From Parvibaculum sp. (GTDB lineage: Bacteria > Pseudomonadota > Alphaproteobacteria > Parvibaculales > Parvibaculaceae): 64,000 nucleotides of DNA. The notes beneath the pieces were generated by a model. It ran no database searches. It saw only the letters and a list, made by a program, of their open reading frames with translations, and was not told the DNA's origin. Shown here piece by piece: positions 6,557 to 15,605 of this stretch (its first letter is position 1; the number at the start of each line of letters is the position of its first letter). Location: contig NZ_JAUSBV010000010.1 of the NCBI RefSeq assembly GCF_030651915.1, positions 496,001 through 560,000 of the forward strand, in the 5' to 3' direction. Position numbers and translations under genes: made by a program.

Positions 6557-7585
6557 ATGACCGATCTCAAATCCACAATCGCGCATCTGGCCGAAGGCCG
6601 CACGCTCGACCCCGATGAAGCGCGCGCCGCCTTCGAAACCGTGATGTCGGGCGAAGCGACGCCGGCGCAGATCGCGGCTTTCCTGATGGGGCTGCGCGTG
6701 CGCGGCGAAACCGTCACCGAGATCACGGCGGGCGCCACCGTCATGCGCGAGAAGATGCTGCGCGTCACGGCGCCGCGCGAGGCGATCGACATTGTCGGCA
6801 CCGGCGGCGACGGCGCAGGCACATATAACATCTCGACCGCCACCGCGCTGGTCGTCGCGGCCTGCGGCGTGCCGGTCGCCAAACATGGCAACCGCAAGGC
6901 CTCCTCGCTGTCGGGCACGGCGGACGCGCTGGAAAGCCTCGGCGTCAAGCTCGACATCGGTCCCGCCGTCATTGCCGATTGCATCGACCAGGCCGGCATC
7001 GGCTTCATGTTCGCGCAGATGCATCATTCGGCGATGAAGCATGTCGCGCCGGTGCGCGGCGAGCTCGGCATCAAGACCATCTTCAACATGCTGGGGCCGC
7101 TTTCCAATCCGGCGCTGGTCAAGCATCAGCTTCTCGGCGTCTTCGACGCCAAATGGGTCGAGCCCTTCGCCGAAGCGTTGCGCAATCTCGGTTCCGAAAG
7201 CGCCTGGGTGGTTCACGGGTCCGATGGTCTCGACGAATTGACGACGACCGGTCCGAGCACGGTTGCCGAACTGAAGGGCGGCGAAATCCGCGTCTTCGAG
7301 GTGACGCCGGAGGAAGCGGGCGTCAAGCGCGCCACCGCCGATCAGCTCAAGGGCGGCGATCCGTCGGAAAACGCGCAGGCGATCCTGCGTCTGCTCGAAG
7401 GCGAGAAAGGTCCTTACCGCGACATCGTGCTGCTCAATGCGGCCGCCGCGATGATCGTCGCCGGCAAGGCGACGACGCTGAAGAAGGGCGCCGAACTTGC
7501 CGCACTCGCCATCGACAGCGGCGGCGCCAAGGCGGCGCTCGCGTCGCTTGTCGCCGTCTCCAACGGCAAGTCCGCCCATGTCTGA
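6557..7585 (+). CDS. trpD: Anthranilate phosphoribosyltransferase
   Basis: A 342-aa enzyme that joins anthranilate and PRPP to give phosphoribosylanthranilate. The PRPP loop [14 protein letters not shown] starts at residue 81 and KHGNRKASS (109-117) binds anthranilate/PRPP. Length is normal for the family. The last codons overlap trpC by 8 bases, a sign of translational coupling. Confidence 0.96.
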   Translation: MTDLKSTIAHLAEGRTLDPDEARAAFETVMSGEATPAQIAAFLMGLRVRGETVTEITAGATVMREKMLRVTAPREAIDIVGTGGDGAGTYNISTATALVVAACGVPVAKHGNRKASSLSGTADALESLGVKLDIGPAVIADCIDQAGIGFMFAQMHHSAMKHVAPVRGELGIKTIFNMLGPLSNPALVKHQLLGVFDAKWVEPFAEALRNLGSESAWVVHGSDGLDELTTTGPSTVAELKGGEIRVFEVTPEEAGVKRATADQLKGGDPSENAQAILRLLEGEKGPYRDIVLLNAAAAMIVAGKATTLKKGAELAALAIDSGGAKAALASLVAVSNGKSAHV

Positions 7586-8375
7586 CATTCTCGACAAGAT
7601 CGGCGCCTACAAGCGCGACGAGATCGCGACCGCCAAGCGCGCCCATCCACTCGCCGAGGTCGAGGCAGCGGCGCGCGGCGCCTCGCCCGTTCGCGGCTTC
7701 ACGGCGGCGCTCCGTGCACGCATCGCTTCAGGCCGCCCCGCGCTGATCGCCGAAATCAAGAAGGCAAGTCCCTCCAAGGGTCTGATCCGTGCCGATTTCG
7801 ATCCGCCGGCGCTTGCCCGCGCCTATGAAGCCGGCGGCGCTACCTGTCTCTCGGTGCTGACCGACGGTCCTTCCTTTCAGGGCGCGCCCTCCTATCTTGC
7901 CGCCGCCCGCGCCGCCTGTTCGCTGCCGGTCATCCGCAAGGATTTCATGTACGACCCCTATCAGGTCGCGGAAGCGCGCGCGATGGGCGCCGATGCCATC
8001 CTGATCATCATGGCCGCTGTCTCCGACGTGCAGGCCCGCGAGCTCGAGGACGCGGCCCTCGGCTGGAAGATGGACGTGCTGGTCGAGGTTCACGACGAGG
8101 CCGAACTCACCCGCGCCCTTGTCCTCAAGAGCCCGCTTCTCGGCATCAACAACCGCAACCTCAAGACTTTCGAGACGACGCTCGAAACCACCGAGCGGCT
8201 CGCTCCCCTCGTCCCGGCCGGCCGGCTGGTCGTCGGCGAGAGCGGCATCTTCACGCCGGCCGATCTCGCCCGCCTCGAAAAAGTTGGTGTACGGACGTTT
8301 CTGGTCGGCGAGAGCCTGATGCGCCAGGCCGATGTGGAGGCAGCGACCCGCGCGTTGCTGGTCGGTCCCGCCTGA
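7578..8375 (+). CDS. trpC: Indole-3-glycerol phosphate synthase
   Basis: A 265-aa single-domain TIM-barrel enzyme that closes the indole ring from Cd[14 protein letters not shown] (57-68) holds the catalytic Glu and Lys, and [11 protein letters not shown] and VGESGI are the later active-site strands. The ATG at 7578 lies inside the trpD end and gives the expected MSDILDKI N-terminus. There is no fused TrpF domain. trpF, trpB and trpA are not in the window. Confidence 0.96.
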   Translation: MSDILDKIGAYKRDEIATAKRAHPLAEVEAAARGASPVRGFTAALRARIASGRPALIAEIKKASPSKGLIRADFDPPALARAYEAGGATCLSVLTDGPSFQGAPSYLAAARAACSLPVIRKDFMYDPYQVAEARAMGADAILIIMAAVSDVQARELEDAALGWKMDVLVEVHDEAELTRALVLKSPLLGINNRNLKTFETTLETTERLAPLVPAGRLVVGESGIFTPADLARLEKVGVRTFLVGESLMRQADVEAATRALLVGPA

Positions 8376-8422
8376 CCCCCGAGGACATCCTGCGGACATT
8401 TTTGTGCTGCAGCATCAAAACC

Positions 8423-8445
8423 GGGGATAAGTGCCACTTATCCCC
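8423..8445. terminator. Perfect 11-bp palindrome after trpC
   Basis: GGGGATAAGTG (8423-8433), one base, then CACTTATCCCC (8435-8445). It starts 48 bases past the trpC stop. With a one-base centre it is a DNA palindrome rather than a good RNA hairpin, and no T-run follows. The words CCACTTATC recur at 8553. It may end trpC transcription or bind a protein. Confidence 0.35.
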
Positions 8446-8484
8446 GTTGCCGGGGTCCCTCCGATCGGGCCTCAAAAGACGTTT

Positions 8485-8513
8485 GTGACAGTTTTATGAC
8501 AGTTTTGTGACAG
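8485..8513 (-). promoter_or_regulatory. Triple Pho-box-like site (copy 1)
   Basis: Read on the minus strand, three CTGTCAY heptamers are separated by AAAA, an exact 11-bp period. Each adjacent pair matches the E. coli PhoB box consensus (CTGTCAT plus a 4-base A/T spacer plus CTGTCAY). 35 bp here (8486-8520, with the G-run) are identical to the complement of 32204-32238. The box points back toward the 3' end of trpC; the GNAT gene starts 105 bases away on the other side. Confidence 0.6.
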
Positions 8514-8617
8514 AGGGGGGTCAAACAGCCGATTCCGCTGTCTCCGCGCTGCCACTTATCACCGGGGCGCTGCTTCCGTGTCACCCTGTCACGCTCCCTG
8601 GAATCCGGAACGACAAC

Positions 8618-9130
8618 ATGACCTACGACATCAGACAAGCACGCATGGACGACCTTCCGCTTCTCGCCGACATCGAACGTGCCGCCGGCGCGCTCTTCGC
8701 CACCGCCGGTATCGGTGAAGTCAATGTCGACGACGTCGCCGAATTGCGTTTCGTCGAATCCGTTGCCCGTACCGCAGGCGCTTTCGTTGCGGCGACGGAC
8801 GACAAACCGGTCGGTTTCATCCTCTCCGCGCCGCTCGATCTTCATATCCACATCTATGAATTGTCCGTACACCCCGCTCATGGGCGGCAGGGCCTCGGCC
8901 GCAAGCTTATCGAGCAGGTCTGCGACGACGCGGCGGCGCGCGGCTTCGCGGCGGTCACGCTGTCGACCTTCAGCGACGTGCCGTGGAACGCGCCCTTCTA
9001 TGCCACCTGCGGCTTTCGTCTTCTCAACCCCGCCGAGTGGACGCCGGCCTTCTATCTCGCGCATTATCACGAAAAGGAAATGGGTCTGCCGATCGAACGG
9101 CGCTGCTTCATGCGCAAGGAACTGAAATAG
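8618..9130 (+). CDS. GNAT family N-acetyltransferase
   Basis: A 170-aa GNAT protein. Motif A is visible as LSVHPAHGRQGLGRKLIEQV, with the acetyl-CoA loop RQGLG, and WNAPFYATCGF carries the C-terminal Tyr region of the fold. The start is set at ATG 8618 (MTYDIRQARMDD), the natural N-terminal beta strand of the fold; the frame is open further upstream. It ends 3 bases before moaC and probably shares its transcript. Substrate unknown. Confidence 0.82.
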   Translation: MTYDIRQARMDDLPLLADIERAAGALFATAGIGEVNVDDVAELRFVESVARTAGAFVAATDDKPVGFILSAPLDLHIHIYELSVHPAHGRQGLGRKLIEQVCDDAAARGFAAVTLSTFSDVPWNAPFYATCGFRLLNPAEWTPAFYLAHYHEKEMGLPIERRCFMRKELK

Positions 9131-9133
9131 ATC

Positions 9134-9619
9134 ATGGCAAAAAAACCAAAGCTCACGCATCTCGATGCAAAAGGCGCGGCGCGCATGGTGGACGTTTCGG
9201 GGAAACCCGAAACGTCGCGCAGCGCAACGGCCAAAGGTCGCGTGACGATGAAGCCCGCAACGCTGAAGCTCATTCTCGAAGACGGGCTGAAAAAAGGAAA
9301 CGCGCTCGAAGTCGCGCGTCTCGCCGGCATCATGGCGGCGAAGAAAACATCCGACCTCATTCCGCTCTGCCATCCGCTGGCGATTGCGAAGGTCGAAGTC
9401 GATCTTCGTCCCGACACGAAAAACAATTGTGTCGATGTCGCCGCGACGGTGAAGGTAACAGGTCAAACCGGCGTCGAGATGGAAGCGCTGACCGCCGTCA
9501 GCGTCGCCTGCCTGACGCTTTACGACATGGCGAAAGCCGTCGACAAGGCCATGACCATCGGCGACATCCGCCTCACCGCCAAGTCGGGTGGCAAGTCCGG
9601 CGACTACAAGGCAAAGTAA
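9134..9619 (+). CDS. moaC: Cyclic pyranopterin monophosphate synthase
   Basis: A 161-aa enzyme of molybdenum cofactor synthesis that converts the MoaA product to cyclic pyranopterin monophosphate. [16 protein letters not shown] (9-24) is the family start. LIPLCHPL (75-82) and [19 protein letters not shown] (from 114) form the active site. It is immediately followed by moeA (3-base gap), so both act in one operon. moaA, moaB, moaD and moaE are not seen. Confidence 0.96.
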   Translation: MAKKPKLTHLDAKGAARMVDVSGKPETSRSATAKGRVTMKPATLKLILEDGLKKGNALEVARLAGIMAAKKTSDLIPLCHPLAIAKVEVDLRPDTKNNCVDVAATVKVTGQTGVEMEALTAVSVACLTLYDMAKAVDKAMTIGDIRLTAKSGGKSGDYKAK

Positions 9620-9622
9620 CCG

Positions 9623-10834
9623 ATGGCACAACAACATCTCCTTTCGGTTGAAGAAGCGCGGGCGCGCATGATGGCGGCGCTCTCGACCACGCAACCCGAA
9701 GTCGTTTCGCTGGCGCAGGCGCTCGGCCGCGTGCTCGCCGAGGAAGCGATCGCGCGGCGAACGCAGCCGCCCGCCGATCTGTCGGCAATGGACGGCTATG
9801 CGGTGCGTGCGGCGGATGTGACGAAAGTTCCGGCGCAACTGCGCATCGTCGGCGAAGCGCCTGCGGGCGGCGCCTATGACGGCACGCTCGGCGACGGCGA
9901 GGCGGTGCGCATCTTCACCGGTGCGCCGCTGCCGAAGGGCGCGGACAGCATCGTCATTCAGGAAGACACGACGCGCGACGGCGCGACCGTTGTCGTCAAC
10001 GAGGCGGCGCGGCCCGGACAACATGTGCGCGTGACCGGCCTCGACTTTCGCACCGGCGATGCCGGCCTGCCGGTCGGACGAAAACTTTCGCCCGCCGACA
10101 TCGCATTTGCCGCCGCCATGAACCTGCCGACGCTCTCCGTTCACCGCCGTCCCGTCATCGCCTTCTTCTCGACTGGCGACGAGCTGGTTCCGCCGGGCAC
10201 CGAGCCCGGACCCAACCAGATCGTCTCCTCCAACAATGACGGTCTCGGCGCTTTGATCGTCGAGGCCGGCGGCGTGCCGCTCGATCTCGGTATCGCACCC
10301 GACAATCTCGACGCGATCCGCGCCGCCGCGGCGCGCGCGGACGCGGCCGACATGCTGGTGACGCTGGGCGGCGCCTCCGTCGGCGAGCACGATCTCGTGC
10401 AAAGCGCGCTTGCGCCTGCCGGTCTCGACATCGACTTCTGGAAGATCGCCATGCGACCCGGCAAGCCGCTGATGTTCGGCAAGCTCGGCGACCTGCCAAC
10501 GCTCGGCCTGCCCGGCAATCCGGTGTCGGCTTTCGTTTGCGCGATGCTCTTTCTCCGGCCGGCGATCGCCCGCATGCAGGGCGGCGACAGCGCGCTCCAC
10601 ACGCTGCAGGCGCGGCTCGGGGCGGCGCTCCCCGCCAATGGTCCGCGCGAAGACTATGTCCGCGCGGCGCTCGACCACATGGCCGGGGAGACCGCCATCG
10701 CCACGCCCTTCGCGCCGCAGGACAGTTCGATGCTCTCCATCCTTGCCCGCGCCGGTTGTCTGGTGATCCGGCCCATCGGGGCGGCCGCCACCCAAGCCGG
10801 TGAAACCGTTACGGTTTTGCCCCTTCGGGTCTGA
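9623..10834 (+). CDS. moeA: Molybdopterin molybdotransferase
   Basis: A 403-aa MoeA that inserts molybdate into adenylylated molybdopterin. LSAMDGYAVRAADV near residue 60 is the domain I signature. Domain III holds STGDELVPPG, GPNQIVSSNN and GGASVGEHD, and KPLMFGKLGDLPTLGLPGNP is the conserved MoeA/gephyrin loop. The stop codon (10832-10834) directly abuts a DnaA box and the lexA promoter. Confidence 0.96.
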   Translation: MAQQHLLSVEEARARMMAALSTTQPEVVSLAQALGRVLAEEAIARRTQPPADLSAMDGYAVRAADVTKVPAQLRIVGEAPAGGAYDGTLGDGEAVRIFTGAPLPKGADSIVIQEDTTRDGATVVVNEAARPGQHVRVTGLDFRTGDAGLPVGRKLSPADIAFAAAMNLPTLSVHRRPVIAFFSTGDELVPPGTEPGPNQIVSSNNDGLGALIVEAGGVPLDLGIAPDNLDAIRAAAARADAADMLVTLGGASVGEHDLVQSALAPAGLDIDFWKIAMRPGKPLMFGKLGDLPTLGLPGNPVSAFVCAMLFLRPAIARMQGGDSALHTLQARLGAALPANGPREDYVRAALDHMAGETAIATPFAPQDSSMLSILARAGCLVIRPIGAAATQAGETVTVLPLRV

Positions 10835-10835
10835 C

Positions 10836-10844
10836 TTATCCACA
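10836..10844 (+). promoter_or_regulatory. Consensus DnaA box upstream of lexA
   Basis: TTATCCACA is an exact match to the high-affinity DnaA box. It starts one base after the moeA stop and ends 8 bases before the lexA -35 box. A 9-base match can occur by chance; its position in a DNA-damage promoter is what makes it notable. Confidence 0.4.
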
Positions 10845-10851
10845 ATTACTC

Positions 10852-10881
10852 TTGACAGATCTCTGAGAACCAAACTAGAAC
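10852..10881 (+). promoter_or_regulatory. lexA promoter with SOS box
   Basis: The -35 TTGACA (10852-10857), an 18-base spacer and TAGAAC (10876-10881) form the promoter. GAACCAAACTAGAAC (10867-10881) is a perfect alphaproteobacterial LexA box, GAAC-N7-GAAC, covering the spacer and the -10. LexA would block RNA polymerase directly, the standard autorepression. A matching box controls the 45-aa gene at 35908-36045. Confidence 0.88.
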
Positions 10882-10953
10882 GTTTGCAGTCGTTTTTGTT
10901 TTGTTCCCGAGACACCCTGTGGCGTCCGGGAGCAATGGGAGAGACCGAAGCCG

Positions 10954-11667
10954 ATGCTGACACGCAAGCAACACGAACTCCTGATGTTCATCCATGAGCG
11001 AATCAAGGAGAGCGGCGTCTCCCCCAGTTTCGACGAAATGAAAGATGCGCTGGACCTGCGCTCCAAGTCCGGCATTCATCGCCTGATTACAGCGCTTGAG
11101 GAGCGCGGCTTCATCCGCCGCCTTGCTCACCGGGCCCGCGCGCTCGAAATTCTCAAGCTCCCCGAGTCGGCATCGCCCAGCCTCGCAACAATGCGCGGCA
11201 AGGGTTTCTCGCCCAGCGTTATCGAAGGCGGCGGGCGCAGCAAAGCGACCAGCCGCGACCTCGCGCCGGCACGCAGCGCCGGCGAAACAATGACACTGTC
11301 GGTGATGGGTCGTATCGCCGCCGGCACGCCCATCGAGGCCTTACAGGAAGAAAGCCATCAGGTCAGCGTGCCGCTCAATCTGCTCGGCTCTGGCGAACAC
11401 TACGCGCTCGAGGTCAAGGGCGACTCGATGATTGAGGCCGGTATTCTCGATGGCGACACGGTACTCATCCAGCGCTGCGACACGGCAACGAGCGGCGATA
11501 TTGTCGTGGCGCTCGTCGATGGCTTTGAGGCAACGCTGAAGCGGCTGCGCAAGAAGGGTGCGTCGATTGCGCTTGAGGCAGCCAATCCCGCCTATGAAAC
11601 GCGAATCTTCGGGCCGGACCGCGTCAAGGTCCAGGGCAAGCTTGTCGGTCTGTTGCGCCGTTACTGA
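10954..11667 (+). CDS. lexA: SOS repressor LexA
   Basis: A 237-aa repressor and self-cleaving protease. The winged helix-turn-helix covers about 1-70 ([17 protein letters not shown]; helix [17 protein letters not shown]). A linker of about 40 residues follows. The latent peptidase has the cleavage pair Ala123-Gly124 in GRIAAGTP, Ser158 in KGDSM and Lys196 in FEATLKRL. The linker is a little longer than in E. coli, as is usual in this class. It has its own SOS box upstream and converges with comEC, 2 bases between the stop codons. Confidence 0.97.
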   Translation: MLTRKQHELLMFIHERIKESGVSPSFDEMKDALDLRSKSGIHRLITALEERGFIRRLAHRARALEILKLPESASPSLATMRGKGFSPSVIEGGGRSKATSRDLAPARSAGETMTLSVMGRIAAGTPIEALQEESHQVSVPLNLLGSGEHYALEVKGDSMIEAGILDGDTVLIQRCDTATSGDIVVALVDGFEATLKRLRKKGASIALEAANPAYETRIFGPDRVKVQGKLVGLLRRY

Positions 11668-11669
11668 TT

Positions 11670-13823
11670 TCAGTTTTTCCGCTGACGCTGTACCCAGGGC
11701 CGGGCGCCGCGCGCTTGTCGCGACGTTGCGATGTCGATACCGCCATCGGTCCTGAATGTGAGCGTCGTCGATCCCTCCCGCCACATGTCGAAATAGTCGA
11801 TGACCGGAAACGCGCCGCATGTGTGCCGCACGCGCCATGGCAGAGGTTGCTTGACAATAACGATGTCGGCCACAGCACAGTCTTCCGTCGCGGCGTCAAG
11901 CGTCTCGGCAAAGGCAACGATCGGACGTCCCGGTTCGCGATAGACGCAACCTGCGGCATCGCATTTCATATGGGACGAACGAGCCGCCTCGCCGGCTGTA
12001 CGCTTGTCACCGTCATGCCGGAGCCATTGCTCGGCGGCGTAGGCCGGTCGCGCCGCACCGAGCACCAGTTTTCCATCCGCGGCACGAACGGCAAAGAGCG
12101 CGGCATCGCGGTCGATCAGGACGTCCGGCTTCGGTGCGGCGCCCCAAAATGCGAGGCCGAGCAGCATCGGCGCCAGGCCCAGATAGCGCCAGCTCTCGCG
12201 CCAGAGCGCCAGCCACAACCCGCCAAGAACCAACAGCAGCAATGCGTAGAGCGGCGCATCGGCGACAAGACTGTCGGCCCCCTCCCAGCTTGCAACCTCG
12301 TCGGCAACACGGAGCATGCCATCGACACCCGCCCCCATGATCCAGAGCGCCGGTGCGTCGAACCCGAACGGCATCAGCAGCAATGCCAGAAGCGCCATCG
12401 GCATCACGACGATACCAACCAGTGGCATGGCCGCCATATTGCCGGCGAGGCTGTAGACGGCGATGCGATTGAAATGAAAAGCGCCAATGGCCCCGGTGGC
12501 CGCGCCGGCGACGATGCTGGTAAACGCAAGACCCAATGCATAGGCGCCGATCCGGCGCGGCAGGTTTCCAAGACCGATGCGGTTCGGGCTCGATGTCAGG
12601 CCGCGCACCATGTCGCTCTCGTAGAAGGCGATCAGTGCCACGACGGCGGCGAACGACATCTGGAAACTTGCGCCGAGCAGGCTCTCCGGCCGCCAGAGCA
12701 GGATGACGATCGCCGCCAGCGCCACGTTACGAAGGCTGAGTGCCGGACGGTCAAGCATGATGGCGACAAACATCAGCGTGATCATGATCCACGCCCTCTG
12801 TGTCGCAATGGCGGCGCCCGAGATCGCCAGATAAAACGTCGCCCCGACAAGGGCAACGGCCGCCGCCCATTTCTTGATTGGGTAGTACAGCGCCAGTTGC
12901 GGCACCAGCGCGAGACCGGCGCGGACCAGCCAGAAGACCGAACCGCCAAACAGCATCATGTGCAAGCCTGAAATGGCGAGCACATGCGCAAGGCCCGCAG
13001 CGCGAAGATCGGCAGCCGTGTCCTTCGGGATTGCAGCGCGCTCACCGGTCACCAATGCAGCCGAAACGGCGCCGGCCGGGCCGGCAATTACATCACGAAT
13101 GCGCGCGCCGATGCGCCGTCGAAATTCGGTCAGCACGGCGATGGCGCCGGCCGGTGCTTCGACTTGCACCGGCGCCGTATAGGCAAATCCGACACCGCCC
13201 AGGCTTTCGAACCAGACCTGCCGTGCATAGTCGAAGCCGCCGGGCAGGACCGGTTCAGGTGGCGGCATCAACCGCGCTCGAAAGCTCACCGTGGCGCCCG
13301 GAGCAAGCGCCGCGTCTTTCAGCCGGAGATTGACGCGCACCTGCCTTGGCAGCTCACCTGGCGGCATGCCGGCGAAGGACTGCGGCGCCAGGACCGCGAC
13401 GAGGCCGCCCGTCTCTGTCGGCTGGACGGCTATGACGCGCCCCGTCAGCAGGCCGGCCTGCGCTTTCTCGAGCACGGGACCGGCGACCAGATGGGTGCGC
13501 AGCGCGGCGGCCGCAAAGCCCAGAGCAACGCAGAGAATGGCGGCCGCCAGAGGCGCCATTATCGCATGCTGGCGAAACAGCAACCAGGCGAGCGCCGGCA
13601 GCAAGGGGGCCCCCAGGGCCACCGGTAGCGCAGGCTCGAAGGCGATGGCGAAATAGGCCGCAACGCCTGCCGCGATCAAGACCGGCGTCCAGAGAAAGAG
13701 CCGGTCGCCGTCGGTCGCCATGCAGACACGCAGCCATGACGTCAGGGCGGCCGGCGCGCCTGCAAACGCGCCGCCGTCCCACCGGACCCGTAACCAGCCA
13801 TGCCACCGCCGCCAAAGCGCCAA
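11670..13823 (-). CDS. comEC: ComEC/Rec2 family DNA-uptake channel protein
   Basis: A 717-aa polytopic inner-membrane protein of natural transformation. The N-terminal part is the DUF4131-like soluble region between helices (to about 230). The competence domain follows, with AGLAHVLAISGLHMMLF as signature and about ten membrane segments. The C-terminal ~150 residues carry no HxHxDH motif, so no active metallo-beta-lactamase domain is evident. The start is TTG at 13823, supported by GGAGGG four bases upstream; ATG at 13721 is the alternative. Competence is not shown by the presence of this gene alone. Confidence 0.88.
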   Translation of the reverse strand: MALWRRWHGWLRVRWDGGAFAGAPAALTSWLRVCMATDGDRLFLWTPVLIAAGVAAYFAIAFEPALPVALGAPLLPALAWLLFRQHAIMAPLAAAILCVALGFAAAALRTHLVAGPVLEKAQAGLLTGRVIAVQPTETGGLVAVLAPQSFAGMPPGELPRQVRVNLRLKDAALAPGATVSFRARLMPPPEPVLPGGFDYARQVWFESLGGVGFAYTAPVQVEAPAGAIAVLTEFRRRIGARIRDVIAGPAGAVSAALVTGERAAIPKDTAADLRAAGLAHVLAISGLHMMLFGGSVFWLVRAGLALVPQLALYYPIKKWAAAVALVGATFYLAISGAAIATQRAWIMITLMFVAIMLDRPALSLRNVALAAIVILLWRPESLLGASFQMSFAAVVALIAFYESDMVRGLTSSPNRIGLGNLPRRIGAYALGLAFTSIVAGAATGAIGAFHFNRIAVYSLAGNMAAMPLVGIVVMPMALLALLLMPFGFDAPALWIMGAGVDGMLRVADEVASWEGADSLVADAPLYALLLLVLGGLWLALWRESWRYLGLAPMLLGLAFWGAAPKPDVLIDRDAALFAVRAADGKLVLGAARPAYAAEQWLRHDGDKRTAGEAARSSHMKCDAAGCVYREPGRPIVAFAETLDAATEDCAVADIVIVKQPLPWRVRHTCGAFPVIDYFDMWREGSTTLTFRTDGGIDIATSRQARGARPWVQRQRKN

Positions 13824-14084
13824 ACCGCCCTCCCGGGGACGAAAAACAGGCGATGGGCTGCCTTAAAAGACCGCCCCAACACACTAAAGACAAAGGCCAT
13901 TTCTTCAGACCCAGAAGCACGTCTCCCGCGTGCGTTTCGGGCTTACGCTGCGTTGCCGCAATGTGCTAGAAATCCCCCTGTCCGCAGCGGGCCATCAAGG
14001 CCTCGCGCCCAGTTCTCGGGTCGAAGCTTGCCAACATTTACCGGAATTGCCTAGCCGCGCGGCTGCGGAGCCGGATCGCAGGAG

Positions 14085-15500
14085 ATGATGAGCGAAAAGA
14101 AGACAGTCATTACCCGCTTCGCCCCGTCGCCGACCGGTTATCTGCATATCGGAGGGGCGCGCACGGCTTTGTTCAACTGGCTCCTTGCGCGGCACCATCA
14201 CGGCCAGTTCCTGCTGCGGATTGAGGATACGGATCGTCAACGTTCGACAGAGCCGGCGGTCGCGGCCATCTTCGAAGGACTGCGCTGGCTTGGCCTCGAT
14301 TGGGATGGCGAGGTTGTGCACCAGTTTTCCCGTCAGGCTCGCCATGTCGAAGTTGCCAACGAACTGCTGAGCCTCGGCAGGGCCTATTACTGCTATGCGA
14401 GCGCCGAAGAACTTGACGAAATGCGCGATAAAGCGCGCGCTGAGGGACGTCCTGCCCGCTATGACGGACGCTGGCGCGATCGCGATCCGTCCGAAGCGCC
14501 TGAAGGCGTCAAGCCGGTCATTCGGTTCCGCTCGCCCGACGAAGGCGAAACATTGGTGCGCGATCAGGTGATGGGCGATGTTCGCTTTCCGAACGATCAA
14601 CTTGACGATCTGATCATCGTTCGGAGCGATGGAACACCGACCTACAACCTGTCCGTTGTCGTCGACGATCACGATATGGCCATCACGCATATTGTTCGCG
14701 GCGACGATCATCTGACCAATGCCGGGCGGCAGAGCCAAATATACGATGCACTCGGCTGGCAGGTGCCGGCGTTTGCCCATGTGCCGTTGATCCACGGACC
14801 CGACGGCGCGAAGCTCTCAAAGCGCCATGGCGCGCTGGGTGCCGAGGCCTATCGCGATATGGGCTATCTGCCCGAGGCAATGCGAAATTACCTTGTGCGC
14901 CTTGGCTGGAGCCATGGCGACGAGGAGATATTCTCAACCGAGCAAGCGATAGCGTGGTTCGGCCTCGAGAACGTCGGTCGCTCACCGGCGCGGTTCGATT
15001 TTGCGAAGCTCGAAAATCTGAACGGCCACTATATTCGCGAGGCCGACAACATCCGGCTTGCCGACGAAACCATCGCGCTCATGGAACGCGTTGAGCAATG
15101 GACGGTCGACGCGGCCTTCCGCGACAAGCTGATTGCTGCCATGCCTGGGCTGAAAGAGCGTGCGAAGACGCTTCTGGAAATTGGCCATGGCGCAGCCTTT
15201 CTGCGCGCACAAAGGCCGATTGCGCTCGACGACAAGGCGTCGCAACTCCTCAACAGCGAAGCCCGCGCCTTGTTGAAGCGGTTGCTTGACCGGCTGGAAG
15301 TACGAAACGATTGGGTTGTGGAAGAAATCGAAGCGACCGTGCGCTGCTTCGCCGAAGACGAGAATCTCAAGCTCGGCAAAGTCGCACAGCCTCTGCGTGC
15401 TGCGGTGACCGGCAGTTCGGTCTCTCCACCGATTTTCGACGTTCTGGCGACTCTCGGACGCGATGAGGCGCTCGGCCGAATCAAGGATCAAGCTGCCTGA
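14085..15500 (+). CDS. gltX: Glutamyl-tRNA synthetase
   Basis: A 471-aa class I synthetase. The HIGH motif is HIGG (21-24) in [20 protein letters not shown], and the KMSKS motif is KLSKR (243-247). The C-terminal helical anticodon-binding region is complete. Two tandem ATGs occur; AGGAG touches the first, so initiation at 14088 is more likely by spacing. The 261-bp gap to the divergent comEC holds the promoters, with TTACGC-N18-TAGAAA near 13950-13979 as a weak candidate. No second gltX copy is seen here. Confidence 0.95.
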   Translation: MMSEKKTVITRFAPSPTGYLHIGGARTALFNWLLARHHHGQFLLRIEDTDRQRSTEPAVAAIFEGLRWLGLDWDGEVVHQFSRQARHVEVANELLSLGRAYYCYASAEELDEMRDKARAEGRPARYDGRWRDRDPSEAPEGVKPVIRFRSPDEGETLVRDQVMGDVRFPNDQLDDLIIVRSDGTPTYNLSVVVDDHDMAITHIVRGDDHLTNAGRQSQIYDALGWQVPAFAHVPLIHGPDGAKLSKRHGALGAEAYRDMGYLPEAMRNYLVRLGWSHGDEEIFSTEQAIAWFGLENVGRSPARFDFAKLENLNGHYIREADNIRLADETIALMERVEQWTVDAAFRDKLIAAMPGLKERAKTLLEIGHGAAFLRAQRPIALDDKASQLLNSEARALLKRLLDRLEVRNDWVVEEIEATVRCFAEDENLKLGKVAQPLRAAVTGSSVSPPIFDVLATLGRDEALGRIKDQAA

Positions 15501-15549
15501 CCCCGATGGCTGACGGGTGAGGCGCAAACGAATATGGTATTCAACACAC

Positions 15550-15583
15550 TGTCCGGCCCGCACGGGACCAAACGGACCGGACA
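15550..15583 (+). promoter_or_regulatory. Hairpin in the gltA leader
   Basis: TGTCCGG (15550-15556) and CCGGACA (15577-15583) are perfect inverted copies, ending 22 bases before the gltA start. A purine-rich ACAGGGGACAGGCAGG stretch with the ribosome binding site follows. It could modulate translation; there is no direct evidence. Confidence 0.3.
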
Positions 15584-15605
15584 GACAGACAGGGGACAGG
15601 CAGGC

